Source of the DNA: Deltaproteobacteria bacterium
GTDB taxonomy: Bacteria > Desulfobacterota > DSM-4660 > Desulfatiglandales > HGW-15
DNA: 34,535 nucleotides
Assembly (NCBI GenBank): GCA_019307745.1
Contig: JAFDJA010000007.1
Span: forward strand, 1-34,535
Reading direction: 5' to 3'
Position 1 is the stretch's first letter; each line of letters begins with the position of its first letter. The notes under the pieces are model-generated. The model was not told the origin of the DNA. It worked only from the letters and a program-made list of their open reading frames with translations, and searched no databases. Shown here piece by piece: positions 8,196 through 17,609 of the stretch. Made by a program: the position numbers and the translations under genes.

Positions 8196-8630
8196 GTGTA
8201 TGAGAAACTGAGCTTCCATCTCTTCCTTTAAACAGCTGAATTTTGCATAATTTGTAGCATTTCTGCTAGGAGCGATATTGGAATGTTTTTTACACGAAGG
8301 TATATTAACGATATGGTTAGAATCAAAATCATGGGCCTGAAAATCCGCTCTATATGAGCGACCATGCGAACAGATTTGCTGTCAAACAAACTAATCCTAT
8401 CTATCTTGGCGAGAAAATCTACCTTAGATAAATGGTGCAAAGTGCAGATAATTGGTTAAAAGAACCTGCTCAGTTCCGGTTATACAGGGAATAAGGACTC
8501 CCTTATGTCATGATCCAGCTAAACCACATACCCCAGGTTAAAGATTATTGACTAAAAATAAAACTTATTATACTCATAATGCACAAAATAATTTGAGGCA
8601 TATTTTAAGTCAGATTTCATGGAGGCAAAA
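8196..8630. other. Intergenic region without a recognisable gene
   Basis: No convincing ORF on either strand. A small hairpin, ATAAGG/CCTTAT with a 4-base loop, lies at 8491-8506, upstream of the cytochrome gene. A 70-codon minus-strand ORF at 8228-8440 lacks a ribosome binding site and protein-like composition. Confidence 0.4.
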
Positions 8631-9062
8631 ATGCAGATTACTGAAAAGTTTGGTCTTGTTGTTAAAATAATATTTATCATGCTGATATGTGCATCAACCG
8701 GTCTGATAATGACTGCGAAAAATGCAGTCAGTGAACAGGGTCTGAATGTGATCAAGCTGGACAATGAAGGATATGAAAGGGACAGGAAAGGGCCAGTTAT
8801 CTTCGCACACAGGGACCATGCCAAGGAATACGGGATTTCATGCTGGGAATGTCATCATGATTATATGGACGACGAAAACATATGGTCTCCATGGGATTCA
8901 ACAGAAAAATGTGATGGATGTCATGATCCCCTTGAAGAACAGGATGAAATCAAAAAACTCCAGACAGCCTATCATATAAACTGCAAGACCTGTCACGAGG
9001 AAAGGGCAATCTTCGGGGATGAACCACTGGCCTATAGAAAATGTGTCACATGCCATGATTAA
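8631..9062 (+). CDS. Class III tetraheme cytochrome c3
   Basis: A 143-residue protein with an N-terminal hydrophobic export signal (about 9-28) and four CxxCH heme sites: CWECH (71-75), CDGCH (94-98), CKTCH (118-122) and CVTCH (138-142). The order HxxH (His60, His63), then CxxCHH (His75/His76), then a lone His115, reproduces the distal-ligand layout of classic tetraheme cytochrome c3, so all four hemes can be bis-His. Such proteins carry electrons in the periplasm from hydrogenases or formate dehydrogenases to membrane complexes. The ATG at 8631 is preferred because GGAGG sits 5 bases upstream; an in-frame ATG at 8619 would overlap that site. It stands alone with long flanking gaps. Confidence 0.9.
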   Translation: MQITEKFGLVVKIIFIMLICASTGLIMTAKNAVSEQGLNVIKLDNEGYERDRKGPVIFAHRDHAKEYGISCWECHHDYMDDENIWSPWDSTEKCDGCHDPLEEQDEIKKLQTAYHINCKTCHEERAIFGDEPLAYRKCVTCHD

Positions 9063-9530
9063 ACAGGGCAATAGAAATAGACACCTTGCTATCCATTATT
9101 CATGAAATTTTATTGCTCATGTTTGGAGCATTCCAGACCATTTTCCGAATAAAATAAGTAGTAATAATGCTTCTCTGATATAATACATTGGGTGTGTCTT
9201 TAATATTCTGCCCCGGAAAAGCCGGAAAAGTTCAAATGGCCCTTAAGATTAAACCTTGAATGGGATTTATGGACACTGCTGATAGTTTTCGATAGGCCAT
9301 TACAACAACGTGGATCTCTATATATCCTGGATTTTTATAACTTTGTTCTGAGATCACTCTATTATTCAAAAGGCTTCTGTACAATTTTCCCCCAAGTTCG
9401 GAATTAGTTCTGTGCAAGCTGAATGGTGCTAATTCTAATAAGGAATAAAAAAATAAGAACAAGAAAAAAAAAGATCCAATCTGAAGTATTATAGATTAAA
9501 TTACAAATTAAATTTTAAAGGAGGATCAGA
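9063..9530. other. Intergenic region between cytochrome c3 and the lipoprotein
   Basis: No gene is supported. A plus-strand open stretch ending near 9404 translates as somewhat protein-like (three Trp, ending FCTIFPQVRN) but has no start codon, and a 76-codon minus-strand ORF at 9232-9462 overlaps it. Both are probably chance or decay. Confidence 0.3.
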
Positions 9531-10151
9531 ATGAAAACAATTAAGAAAACAGCAGGCCTCACTATATGCATTTTTATTCTTTTATGTATTTTTGTTTCAT
9601 GCGCCTCCCGGCCGGAATTGAAAATAAACTATTCCATGCCTTCAGCAACAGATGAACTGACTGAAGAAAAAGTCTACCTCTCATTCGACGATGCGAGAAG
9701 AACAAAAGATATCATAGGGGGAGGCGCCAAAAAAATATTTAGAAATTTCTCCGGCAATATCTCTCTATCCATAGAAAGAGAGCACGATGAAGCTGGTTTT
9801 AAAATCGGTCTGTTTGATCTCCGAAATGTATTTTTAGAGTCTTTTACGAGGAAACTTGAAGGACTTGGAATGACAGTTGTTTCAAACAAGATGGAAAGCC
9901 AAAATGAATTAATGATCTCCGTTAATGAATTCGTCCTGGACCTTGTTGATGGGAAATGGATATCCAGTATCGATTATGAAGCCAGGTTGATATTGAATGG
10001 TGAATTACGCGCCAAACAGATGATAACTAGTCAGGCTGAACGTTTTAAACTGGTTGGACAATCCCAGGCTAACATCTTAATGGGAGAGATTTTTTCAGAC
10101 TCTGTAAACAGACTTGATGTGGGTAAGCTGTACACACAGGTAAAAAAATAG
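9531..10151 (+). CDS. Putative lipoprotein of unknown function (YajG-like)
   Basis: A 206-residue protein with a lysine-rich start, a hydrophobic segment and a lipobox-like FVSC-ASRP, so Cys25 is the likely lipidated residue. The mature part is a mixed alpha/beta domain with the pattern VYLSFDDARR...GLFDLRNVFLESFTRKLEGLGM, then a second strand-rich part about how subunits are cleared (ELMISVNEFVLDLVDGKW). The layout resembles periplasmic YajG-like lipoproteins, whose role is not settled. The start has an excellent AAAGGAGG site. No cotranscribed neighbour is evident. Confidence 0.7.
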   Translation: MKTIKKTAGLTICIFILLCIFVSCASRPELKINYSMPSATDELTEEKVYLSFDDARRTKDIIGGGAKKIFRNFSGNISLSIEREHDEAGFKIGLFDLRNVFLESFTRKLEGLGMTVVSNKMESQNELMISVNEFVLDLVDGKWISSIDYEARLILNGELRAKQMITSQAERFKLVGQSQANILMGEIFSDSVNRLDVGKLYTQVKK

Positions 10152-10819
10152 CTTTTACCCTGAATCCCTTTTTAAAAGACTTCTCGCTGTTATAAACGAA
10201 TAGAAATGACCTTGGAACAAACACCTGATAGCGGAGATTTTTTTTATAAATTTGCCCTATTCAGATGAATCAGCCTTCCCCCATTTTGGGCCTCGGATTC
10301 GCTATTTATGTACAATCATCCTGACCATTTGCTCGGCAGAATTCATATAGGCCTCTGAACAATTACCTGATATTATTCAGACAATTTATTCTCTTTATCC
10401 CAGGAAGGCTTGTCAACCATGAAATACCTGGCCGCTTGTGGTCTCAATTCCACAATCCTGGTGATCTTTTCCACTATTTAGATGAATGATTTTTGATTTA
10501 GTACTACCATTATCATTAAAGCTTATACCTGAATCAAAATCAGGGAAGTCAATTCCCAGTATCTTTGGGAATGGATGGAAAGAAAGGGATATGAATTGAA
10601 GAGACAAATCTTTGTTCCAATAAAAACAGGCGGAGTGTTACGGGTTATTGAAAGCAAATATCGCCTCATGACAGATAGTTATTACTTCCTAATCCAAATG
10701 AGTTAAAATTATACATTTTATCGGTTTTGTGTTATTTTACAAGATTAACACCTGAACCTTGAATTCTTTATTTACCAGGGCTTGAAGTGCTTTATATTTA
10801 AAGCTTTCCATGCTCCGCT
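10152..10819. other. Long intergenic region with a gene relic
   Basis: 668 bases without a complete gene. The only coding-like part is the plus-strand fragment at 10533-10706 (listed separately). A minus-strand TTG-initiated ORF at 10413-10607 has no family resemblance and overlaps that fragment. The bases before the kinase gene are AT-rich and probably hold its promoter, but no clear -35/-10 pair is seen. Confidence 0.4.
10533..10706 (+). pseudogene. Coding-like fragment, unknown protein C-terminus
   Basis: The frame is open for 57 codons after a TGA and contains WEWMERKGYELKRQIFVPIK followed by ...GGVLRVIESKYRLMTDSYYFLIQMS. The amino-acid mix and alternating pattern look like a genuine folded protein end. 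No start precedes it except an internal ATG at 10575 without a good ribosome binding site; the same frame continues upstream of the TGA for about 10 residues. Either a gene relic or a very short gene of 43 residues. The family is not recognised. Confidence 0.35.
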
Positions 10820-12250
10820 GTGACAGATGATGTAAAATTCAGAGGACTAAATTTGGCAAAAGTAAAAAATGGAAAAAAATTAAGCAACAGTCAGAAACTT
10901 GATATCACTAGTTGGCTGAAGACCAAATTTCTTGGGAAGGAAAAGGATTCCAGCCCTGTTGATTCCAAGTTTCTTGCCGATCTAATGGGGACCAAAAAAA
11001 TCGGGCGATATGAGATAATCAGCAAGCTTGGACAAGGAAGCATGGGAGTCGTCTACAAAGGAAGAGATCCATACATTAACCGAGAGGTAAGTATAAAGGT
11101 GGCCAGGCCTGCGGCAGATGTCGAAGGGGCAATAGCTGACAGATACCGTGAGAGCTTCTTTCTTGAGGCACAGTCAGCGGGACGCCTCTTACATCCTCAT
11201 ATTGTGGCGATCTATGACGCTGGAATGCATAAGGATTTCTGCTATATCACAATGGAGTATATCGATGGTCCCACACTCGGCAAATACTGTAAAAAGGAAG
11301 ATCGTTTACCTATTATCAAAACTTGTGAAATAATCACTAATGTATGTGTGGCCCTTGATTATGCACACCAGGAGGGTATTGTTCACAGGGATATTAAGCC
11401 TTCCAATATTATGCTCACACAAGGAGGTGAGCCTAAAATAACTGACTTCGGGATCGCACAGGTAAAGTCTGAGCAGGCTCCGTCAAAGGGGTTGGTGGGG
11501 TCCCCCAGCTATATGTCACCTGAACAGATTAAAGAAGAGGATATTGGAGACAGCAGCGATATCTTTTCCCTTGGGTGTGTCATTTATGAAATGCTGACCA
11601 GCGAAAGAGCATTTCCAGGAGATAATTATTTCTCCATAATGTACAAAATAACAAATGAAAATCCGATCTCTATGAGAGAAATCCGGCCCGAGATCCCGGA
11701 AACGCTTAATACAATTATAATGAAGGCCCTTGCCAAGAACCCTGGAAAGAGATACCAGACCTGTATGGATTTTGCCTATGATCTAAAGGTGGCTCTAAGG
11801 GGATTTAACGGCAAAGGAGACAGGAAGAGCAAGGCAGAAGATGTGGTGGATTACATCCATAATGTCAAATTCTTTAATGAATTTTCAAAAAATCAGGTGC
11901 AGGAGATCCTGGATGCTTCTAATGTTGTTAAGGTTCAGAAGGGATCAATTATTGTAAATGAAGGTGAGATCAGCGATTCATTTTTTATAATCCTGAGTGG
12001 AAGAGTTTCTGTCCAAAAAAATGATAAATATATTGCAATGATCGGCAGGGGTGAATGTTTTGGTGAAATGGCCTATTTGAGCGGAGAAACCCGTACAGCA
12101 ACAGTCCTGGCAGATTCGGAGTGTATACTCTTAAAAATAGATGCAATCCTGCTCGATAAAGCTTCAGACACTATTCAGCTGCAATTCTTCAAAAAATTTG
12201 CATCGACCCTCCTCCGTCGTCTTTCCAAGAGCAATAAACAGTCTGCTTAA
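10820..12250 (+). CDS. Ser/Thr protein kinase fused to a cyclic-nucleotide-binding domain
   Basis: A 476-residue cytoplasmic protein. Residues about 63-328 are a complete Hanks-type kinase: P-loop GQGSMG (71-76), Lys93, HRDIKPSN (189-196), DFG (209-211), SPE in place of APE (233-235) and the F-helix DIFSLGCVIYEMLT. Residues about 348-470 are a CRP-like cNMP-binding domain with the phosphate-binding cassette GEMAYLSGETRTATV, keeping Glu416 and Arg425, so nucleotide binding is likely. No membrane segment or PASTA repeat is present. The predicted logic is kinase control by cAMP or cGMP. GTG 10820 is the first usable start but has no clear Shine-Dalgarno; a start further in is possible. It precedes rimO by 55 bases. 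Confidence 0.9.
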   Translation: MTDDVKFRGLNLAKVKNGKKLSNSQKLDITSWLKTKFLGKEKDSSPVDSKFLADLMGTKKIGRYEIISKLGQGSMGVVYKGRDPYINREVSIKVARPAADVEGAIADRYRESFFLEAQSAGRLLHPHIVAIYDAGMHKDFCYITMEYIDGPTLGKYCKKEDRLPIIKTCEIITNVCVALDYAHQEGIVHRDIKPSNIMLTQGGEPKITDFGIAQVKSEQAPSKGLVGSPSYMSPEQIKEEDIGDSSDIFSLGCVIYEMLTSERAFPGDNYFSIMYKITNENPISMREIRPEIPETLNTIIMKALAKNPGKRYQTCMDFAYDLKVALRGFNGKGDRKSKAEDVVDYIHNVKFFNEFSKNQVQEILDASNVVKVQKGSIIVNEGEISDSFFIILSGRVSVQKNDKYIAMIGRGECFGEMAYLSGETRTATVLADSECILLKIDAILLDKASDTIQLQFFKKFASTLLRRLSKSNKQSA

Positions 12251-12305
12251 AGATAGAGATATTATCTTGAACCGGATAGAGTAATACACATTTAGGAGGG
12301 GCGTA

Positions 12306-13676
12306 TTGTCGTTAGATATTGAGTTTAAAAAAGTTTTTCTGATCAGCTTGGGCTGTGCAAAGAATATCGTAGATAGCGAGAATATGCTTGGCCTGGTAAA
12401 ACAGAAAGGCCATCAGATAGTTTCCAGTATTGATAAAGCAGAGGTTGCAATAATTAACACATGCGGATTTATCCAATCTGCTGTGGAAGAATGCATTGAC
12501 ACTATCTTAGAGGTCCTGACATGGAAAGAGAAAGGCAAACTGGAAAAACTCATTGTTGCAGGATGCTTTGTTCAGCGTTATGGATATAAGCTAAGGCAAG
12601 AGATTCCAGAGGTTGATTCATGGCTGGGAACAGGCGAAATCCATAGGATAGCCGATCTCATTACTCATAACTCCTGCCAACCTCCGCTATTTTTTATTGG
12701 CAGACCCATATCTCTTGCAAACCACTCCACGCCAAGGATTCAGACAACTCCTTTTTACAGTGCATATCTCAAAATTGCAGAGGGATGTTCCCATAGGTGC
12801 TCTTTCTGCACAATTCCCGGCATTAGGGGGCCTTTCAAGAGCAGAGATCTGAGTTCCATTCTCATTGAGGCCAATGAAATGGCAGGAAACGGTGTTAAGG
12901 AGATCAATCTGATTGCACAGGACAGCACTATGTACGGAAAAGACCTTTGCACAGGCATGGGCCTTGAGGATCTACTGGAAAAGCTTGTTGATATAAAGGG
13001 ACTTCAATGGATCAGAGTGCTTTATTCCCACCCTTTCGGGATCTCAGACCGGCTGCTCGAACTTATTCGGACTGAGGAGCGTATATGCTCCTACCTTGAT
13101 ATGCCTTTTCAGCATGCCAATGAACAAATCCTAAGATCTATGAGAAGAGAGATAGAAAATGAGAAACCTCTGGAACTGATTGAACGTTTAAGATCCATGC
13201 CTTCTAGAATAAGTCTTCGGACAACCCTGATAGTGGGCTTCCCAGGTGAGACTGATATAATTTTCCGGGAACTATATGACTTTGTTAAGGCTGCGAAGTT
13301 TGATCATCTGGGAGTATTCCCATTCAGCCCGGAAAATGGTACTGCCGCCGCACGATTAAAAAATATTCCGGGGCATGAAGTTGCTGATGATCGTTATGAT
13401 AAAATCATGAGACTCCAGAAAAAGATATCAAAGAGGAATAATCAACATTTTGTAGGGAAGGTCATACCTGTGCTCATAGAAGGGACCTCCCCAGAAACAG
13501 ATCTACTTCTCACTGGCAGGACCACTACAATGGCTCCAGATGTGGACGGCCAGGTCTTGATCAACAAAGGGCATGGTGAAATAGGAAGGATCATGCCTAC
13601 CCTTATAACCGAGGCACACTCTTATGACTTGATCGGCGAAATCATTGAAGAAGGGGATCAAAGCTCGCTAAATTGA
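12306..13676 (+). CDS. rimO: Ribosomal protein S12 methylthiotransferase RimO
   Basis: The 456-residue protein has the three-domain MTTase layout: N-terminal UPF0004 domain with Cys17 (SLGCAKN), Cys53 (NTCGFI) and Cys87 (AGCFVQRY) for the auxiliary cluster; a radical-SAM domain with CSHRCSFC (161-168); and a C-terminal TRAM-like domain. The motifs LGCAKNIVDSE and CSHRCSFCTIPGIRGPFKSR are of the RimO branch rather than MiaB. It methylthiolates the conserved aspartate of ribosomal protein S12. Translation starts at TTG 12306, fixed by AGGAGGGG 6 bases upstream. It probably shares a transcript with the kinase gene before it and the prenyl synthase after it. Confidence 0.93.
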   Translation: MSLDIEFKKVFLISLGCAKNIVDSENMLGLVKQKGHQIVSSIDKAEVAIINTCGFIQSAVEECIDTILEVLTWKEKGKLEKLIVAGCFVQRYGYKLRQEIPEVDSWLGTGEIHRIADLITHNSCQPPLFFIGRPISLANHSTPRIQTTPFYSAYLKIAEGCSHRCSFCTIPGIRGPFKSRDLSSILIEANEMAGNGVKEINLIAQDSTMYGKDLCTGMGLEDLLEKLVDIKGLQWIRVLYSHPFGISDRLLELIRTEERICSYLDMPFQHANEQILRSMRREIENEKPLELIERLRSMPSRISLRTTLIVGFPGETDIIFRELYDFVKAAKFDHLGVFPFSPENGTAAARLKNIPGHEVADDRYDKIMRLQKKISKRNNQHFVGKVIPVLIEGTSPETDLLLTGRTTTMAPDVDGQVLINKGHGEIGRIMPTLITEAHSYDLIGEIIEEGDQSSLN

Positions 13677-13801
13677 TTCAGGGATCTTGAGTTTTAACAG
13701 GATTCTAATGGTCTGTAAAAAAAACAGAAAAGATAATTCGGGTTGAAATTGTCCTGCCTTTATGGTCGAATAACTCTGATTTTCAGATCAGGAGATAACA
13801 G

Positions 13802-14779
13802 TTGAGTACAGACAGTCTATTTGCAGAAAAATTCAATCATCATTTCATCAAGATAGATGAGGAGATCAATCTCTCTTTTAACTCCCGCGTGCCACTTGTT
13901 GAAAATATTGGCAAGCATTCTCTCTCTGGTGCAGGGAAGAGAATCAGACCTCTCCTCTTTGTGCTGGTATGCGGTATGTGTAAATATGAAAGAGACGACA
14001 TATACCACGTTTCAACTCTTTTTGAACATATGCACACAGCATCCCTGCTTCATGATGATGTTATAGACAACGCTGAAACCAGGAGAGGGAAACCATCTGC
14101 CAGTCATATATGGGGCAATTCCGCGGCTGTTCTATCAGGTGATTATCTCTTCTCTTTGGCAACAGCCGCAGCTGCCAGCTCAAGCAGCATTGAGTTTGTC
14201 AAAATTGTGGCCCAGACTGCTTCCAAAATGACCGAGGGACAGGTATCAGAACTGGTTAATACTGGAAATCTGAATCTGGACAGGGAAGAATATATGAGGA
14301 TAATAACTTACAAAACAGCAGAACTTATGGCAGCAACATGTACATGCGGTGCTATAATTGCCGGACAGAACAAAGATGTTGTCGCGAATCTCCATAAATT
14401 TGGCATCAACATGGGGATTGCATTTCAGCTTATGGATGACCTCCTTGATTACACATCATCTGAAGAGAAATTCGGGAAACCCGTTGGCAAGGATCTGAAG
14501 GAATGTAAGACCACATTGCCCCTTATTTACACACTGATGCGAATAAATGGTGATGACCGCTCAAAATTTGAGGCGGCATTTAAGGGAAAAGTTATTGATG
14601 AAAAAGAGCATGATGAACTAATATCCCTTGTCAGGAAAAGTGGCGCAATTGACAAGGTTAAATTAGAGGCAGAAGAGCATGTAAAGAAAGCTGCAGGGTT
14701 TCTTAAATCCTTTCCTGAATCACAATCAAAGGCTGATCTGATGTCAATAAATGAGTATGTAATTAAAAGAGATTTTTAA
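13802..14779 (+). CDS. ispB: Long-chain polyprenyl diphosphate synthase (octaprenyl-type)
   Basis: A 325-residue trans-prenyltransferase. The first aspartate-rich motif is LLHDDVID (Asp85, Asp86, Asp89) followed by ETRRG, and the second is LMDDLLDY (212-216). GAGKRIRP (43-50) binds the isopentenyl diphosphate. A small residue (Ala80) five positions before the first motif fits a long product chain, such as the menaquinone or ubiquinone side chain. The TTG start at 13802 follows CAGGAGATAACAG. It follows rimO by 125 bases. The chain length, and therefore the ispB name, is inferred. Confidence 0.87.
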   Translation: MSTDSLFAEKFNHHFIKIDEEINLSFNSRVPLVENIGKHSLSGAGKRIRPLLFVLVCGMCKYERDDIYHVSTLFEHMHTASLLHDDVIDNAETRRGKPSASHIWGNSAAVLSGDYLFSLATAAAASSSSIEFVKIVAQTASKMTEGQVSELVNTGNLNLDREEYMRIITYKTAELMAATCTCGAIIAGQNKDVVANLHKFGINMGIAFQLMDDLLDYTSSEEKFGKPVGKDLKECKTTLPLIYTLMRINGDDRSKFEAAFKGKVIDEKEHDELISLVRKSGAIDKVKLEAEEHVKKAAGFLKSFPESQSKADLMSINEYVIKRDF

Positions 14780-14880
14780 ACTCCATGGAATGGAAAAAAC
14801 AATGTATCCCCCTAACCTTTCCAGCATGATCATAAAATCTCACGCCTTGAAATATCAAATTTCCCTCTTTTTAAAAGGGG

Positions 14881-15645
14881 CTAAATTTCAATACGCAACA
14901 GATCTCTTCCCAGAATAAGTTCCCCCTTATATGTCTTTCTGCAGTCTTCTGAAATATCAGTTGCAAGCGCCTCAGGATAAAAATGAATCAGCAGGAGTTT
15001 TTTCGCGTTTGCTTCATCGGCTATACTCCCTGCCTGTGAGGGCGTCAGATGTCCCTTCCCAGGACGGCTCTCAGGAAATGCACATTCCAGTATTAACAGA
15101 TCACTATTCCTTGCCAGCTTCAAAATCCCATCACACAACTCAGTATCCCCTGAATAGACAAAATTCTTTCCTTCTCTGGTATTGATGCGAAAGGCGAGGC
15201 TGCCCATTGAATGATTTATAGGCCGGGATAGGACAGAATAACCTTTATATTCTTTTTTATCTGGACATGTGATGTCCAATTCATCAATCTTCATGATTTC
15301 AGGAGGGACATCAAGCCATTGCCTATATGTTTTTTGAAGATTTTTGACAAAGTCCTTGATTCCAACCGGCCCCGTGATGGTAAACGGATCTCTTTTATCC
15401 AGTATCTCCGGATTTCGTGTGACAAATAGAAAGTGGATCAAATCGGCAGTATGGTCTGGATGAAAATGGCTTATATAAATATGCGTGATCCTGTCATGGG
15501 AAATACCTATTCTGGCAAGCTGCCTTAGAGTACCCGGCCCTATATCAAAAAGGGTCGGCCTGTCATCCATAAATATTGCCATTGATGGAGAGGCCCTATA
15601 GCTGAGGGGTACGCTCGTGCCTGATCCTAGAATAATCAGTCTCAT
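14881..15645 (-). CDS. MBL-fold hydrolase, ribonuclease Z-like
   Basis: A 254-residue protein starting MRLIILGSGTSVP, as in the RNase Z/PhnP-like branch of the metallo-beta-lactamase superfamily. The zinc motif is SHFHPDHTADL (His60, His62, Asp64, His65); later ligands are in the SGDTE and LIHFYPE motifs. It is shorter than RNase Z and lacks its exosite arm, so it may act on a small ester, phosphodiester or RNA substrate. It converges on the prenyl synthase gene, about 100 bases apart. The intervening bases near 14860-14880 hold a weak CCC-CTTTT/AAAAG-GGG hairpin that may help end both transcripts. Confidence 0.82.
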   Translation of the reverse strand: MRLIILGSGTSVPLSYRASPSMAIFMDDRPTLFDIGPGTLRQLARIGISHDRITHIYISHFHPDHTADLIHFLFVTRNPEILDKRDPFTITGPVGIKDFVKNLQKTYRQWLDVPPEIMKIDELDITCPDKKEYKGYSVLSRPINHSMGSLAFRINTREGKNFVYSGDTELCDGILKLARNSDLLILECAFPESRPGKGHLTPSQAGSIADEANAKKLLLIHFYPEALATDISEDCRKTYKGELILGRDLLRIEI

Positions 15646-16052
15646 TTATTTCTCATTTATTACAAATTGTTTGGTTCATCGCTATTTAATGTCGATAAAA
15701 TCAGCATATTACAAAAAAGTGTCTTACAATTCAAATTATTCATGTTGCGATTGGAAATCATCCTGATTATTATAACTTTCTCCAGACATTACTATATAAC
15801 AATCATAGTGGTTAAGATAACAGGAGTATGGCATGATAAAAGATAGGGATACAACACCTTTCTATTCAAACCCTTATCGCCTCTATTTCCGCCTACCTAA
15901 TTGGCAAAATATAAATTGAATAGCATGACTCCAACCGTCAATAATGCAAGCTGCATCTAAATCTTTCAATGACCTCAGGAGCAAATAAATAATCTTTATA
16001 AAAATTTAACTGAATATTGTTGATTTTAAAATAATATTATTTTCTTATTTAC
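15646..16052. other. Intergenic region upstream of the sat promoter
   Basis: About 400 AT-rich bases. The only coding candidate is a 28-codon ORF at 15833-15919, listed separately. Nothing else is recognised. Confidence 0.4.
15833..15919 (+). CDS. Possible 28-residue small protein
   Basis: ATG 15833 has AGGAG at good spacing and the translation (MIKDRDTTPFYSNPYRLYFR...) ends after 28 codons in ...LPNWQNIN. Several aromatic residues and paired Tyr-Arg look non-random, but there is no signal peptide, no membrane segment and no known family. It could instead be the start of a decayed gene. Confidence is low because short ORFs of this size are common by chance. Confidence 0.25.
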   Translation: MIKDRDTTPFYSNPYRLYFRLPNWQNIN

Positions 16053-16080
16053 TTGACAGTTTTGGCAAATCAGATATAAA
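16053..16080 (+). promoter_or_regulatory. Strong sigma-70-type promoter of sat
   Basis: TTGACA (16053-16058) and TATAAA (16075-16080) are separated by 16 bases, near consensus. The start of transcription would fall near 16087, giving a leader of about 175 bases before the sat ATG. Confidence 0.7.
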
Positions 16081-16152
16081 CACAGCGTGTTAAAAAAGGC
16101 ATAAAGCGCTGAAATTCAGTCATTATTATAAAAAAATTCGGGATTAGGTATA

Positions 16153-16204
16153 CTTCAGACATAGCCTTATAGTGTCAGAGGCAGATACTTAGTTATGTCT
16201 GAAG
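16153..16204 (+). promoter_or_regulatory. Inverted repeat in the sat leader
   Basis: CTTCAGACATA (16153-16163) and TATGTCTGAAG (16194-16204) are perfect reverse complements with a 30-base interval. They lie between the sat promoter and the start codon, inside the predicted 5' leader. They could form an RNA stem or a protein-binding pair. No known sulfur- or redox-sensing riboswitch or Rex site is recognised. Confidence 0.55.
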
Positions 16205-16262
16205 CTTTATAATTTCAAGTTTCATTATTTAAAACAAAGTATAATTTAAAGGAGAATGTTAT

Positions 16263-17477
16263 ATGTCAAATCTTATCACACCGCATGGTACAGAAGAAAA
16301 ATTGATACCTTTATTACTGGAAGATGTAGCACTAGAAGCTGAAACTGCAAGGGCAAGGGGACTTAAAAGTATTAGAATTACATCAAGAGAGGCTTCAGAC
16401 CTTATCATGATGGGGATTGGGGCCTTTACGCCACTGACCGGTTTCATGACAAAAGCAGACTGGCAAGGTGTATGTGATAATCTAACGATGGCAGATGGCA
16501 CATTCTGGCCCATTCCTATTACCCTTTCCACAGACGACGAGGATATCAAGGAGAGCGATGATATCGCACTGGTGGATGACGACACAGGTACTATTATTGC
16601 AACTATGCAGGTGTCAGAAAAATATACTATTGATAAGGCACACGAATGCAAATCAGTCTTCACAACTACCGATGAAGAGCACCCGGGTGTTGCCAAGGTG
16701 ATGGAACAGGGGAAATACAATCTCGCGGGTCCTGTTAAGGTTATCAGTGAGAGCTATTATCCTGAGCAGTTTGGTGATCTTTATCAACGACCTGCTGAGT
16801 CAAGGAAAATATTTGAAGACCTTGGCTGGACAAGGGTTGCTGCTTTTCAAACCCGTAATCCAATGCACAGATCCCATGAATACCTGGCAAAAATAGCTGT
16901 TGAGACCATGGACGGCGTCTATATCCACCAGCTGATTGGCAAGCTCAAGGAGGGTGATATTCCAGCAGATGTACGCGTAAAGGCCATCGACGCCCTTGTG
17001 AACAACTGGTTTGTTAAGGGTTCGGTTGTTCAGGGTGGCTACCCCATGGAGATGAGATATGCCGGCCCAAGAGAGGCACTTCTCCATGCCGTATTCCGTC
17101 AGAACTACGGATGCAGTCACATGATCATTGGCCGTGACCATGCTGGTGTTGGTGACTATTATGGCCCATTTGATGCCCAGAAGATTTTTAATGAGATACC
17201 AGAAGGTGCTCTTAAATGTCAGAACATGAATATTGACTGGACCTTCCATTGTTATAAGTGTGGTGGTATGGCCTCCATGAGAACATGCCCCCATGGTAAG
17301 GATGACAGACTTCTCCTTTCCGGAACAATGGTAAGAAAGACCCTTTCTGAGGGCGGTGATCTCCCTTCAGAATTTTCTCGTCCTGAGATTGTTGCTATCC
17401 TTCAGAACTACTACCAGAACCTCGAAGAAAAGGTTGAGGTCAAGCTTCACGGAGCTGCCACAGGCGATGTGAAATAG
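16263..17477 (+). CDS. sat: Sulfate adenylyltransferase (ATP sulfurylase), dissimilatory type
   Basis: A 404-residue homo-oligomeric ATP sulfurylase. Motifs: [11 protein letters not shown] (196-206, the HxxH sulfate/ATP site), [15 protein letters not shown] (290-304) and the zinc-type [16 protein letters not shown] with Cys330, Cys333, Cys342 and His344. It has neither an APS kinase nor a C-terminal regulatory domain. It activates sulfate to APS, the first step of sulfate reduction. The start is set by AAAGGAGA. The strong promoter, structured leader and terminator make it a single-gene unit, as is usual in sulfate reducers, with aprAB elsewhere. The length and motifs place it in the dissimilatory/bacterial homo-oligomer group, not the CysDN type. 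Confidence 0.95.
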   Translation: MSNLITPHGTEEKLIPLLLEDVALEAETARARGLKSIRITSREASDLIMMGIGAFTPLTGFMTKADWQGVCDNLTMADGTFWPIPITLSTDDEDIKESDDIALVDDDTGTIIATMQVSEKYTIDKAHECKSVFTTTDEEHPGVAKVMEQGKYNLAGPVKVISESYYPEQFGDLYQRPAESRKIFEDLGWTRVAAFQTRNPMHRSHEYLAKIAVETMDGVYIHQLIGKLKEGDIPADVRVKAIDALVNNWFVKGSVVQGGYPMEMRYAGPREALLHAVFRQNYGCSHMIIGRDHAGVGDYYGPFDAQKIFNEIPEGALKCQNMNIDWTFHCYKCGGMASMRTCPHGKDDRLLLSGTMVRKTLSEGGDLPSEFSRPEIVAILQNYYQNLEEKVEVKLHGAATGDVK

Positions 17478-17500
17478 TATCCAGATGATATCTGAAATTA

Positions 17501-17542
17501 CAAACAGCCACTCCTGACAATTTACAGGGTGGCTGTTTTTAT
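17501..17542 (+). terminator. Rho-independent terminator after sat
   Basis: AAACAGCCAC (17502-17511) pairs with GTGGCTGTTT (17529-17538) across a 17-base loop, followed by a T run. It begins about 25 bases after the sat stop codon. Confidence 0.85.
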
Positions 17543-17609
17543 TGCTTTCCCGCTATTTTAAATGGATAAATAACACTCTTTAACCAACAGATTCAAGGAA
17601 CCCTTTTAT

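Noticed and set aside
8228-8440. A 70-codon minus-strand ORF between cca and the cytochrome gene
   Set aside because: No ribosome binding site, no recognisable motif, and composition no different from noncoding DNA here.
9232-9462. A 76-codon minus-strand ORF and an overlapping plus-strand open frame
   Set aside because: Neither has a start with a ribosome binding site or a known motif; both fit chance.
10413-10607. A TTG-initiated minus-strand ORF before the kinase gene
   Set aside because: Weak start, no family, and it overlaps the more protein-like plus-strand fragment.
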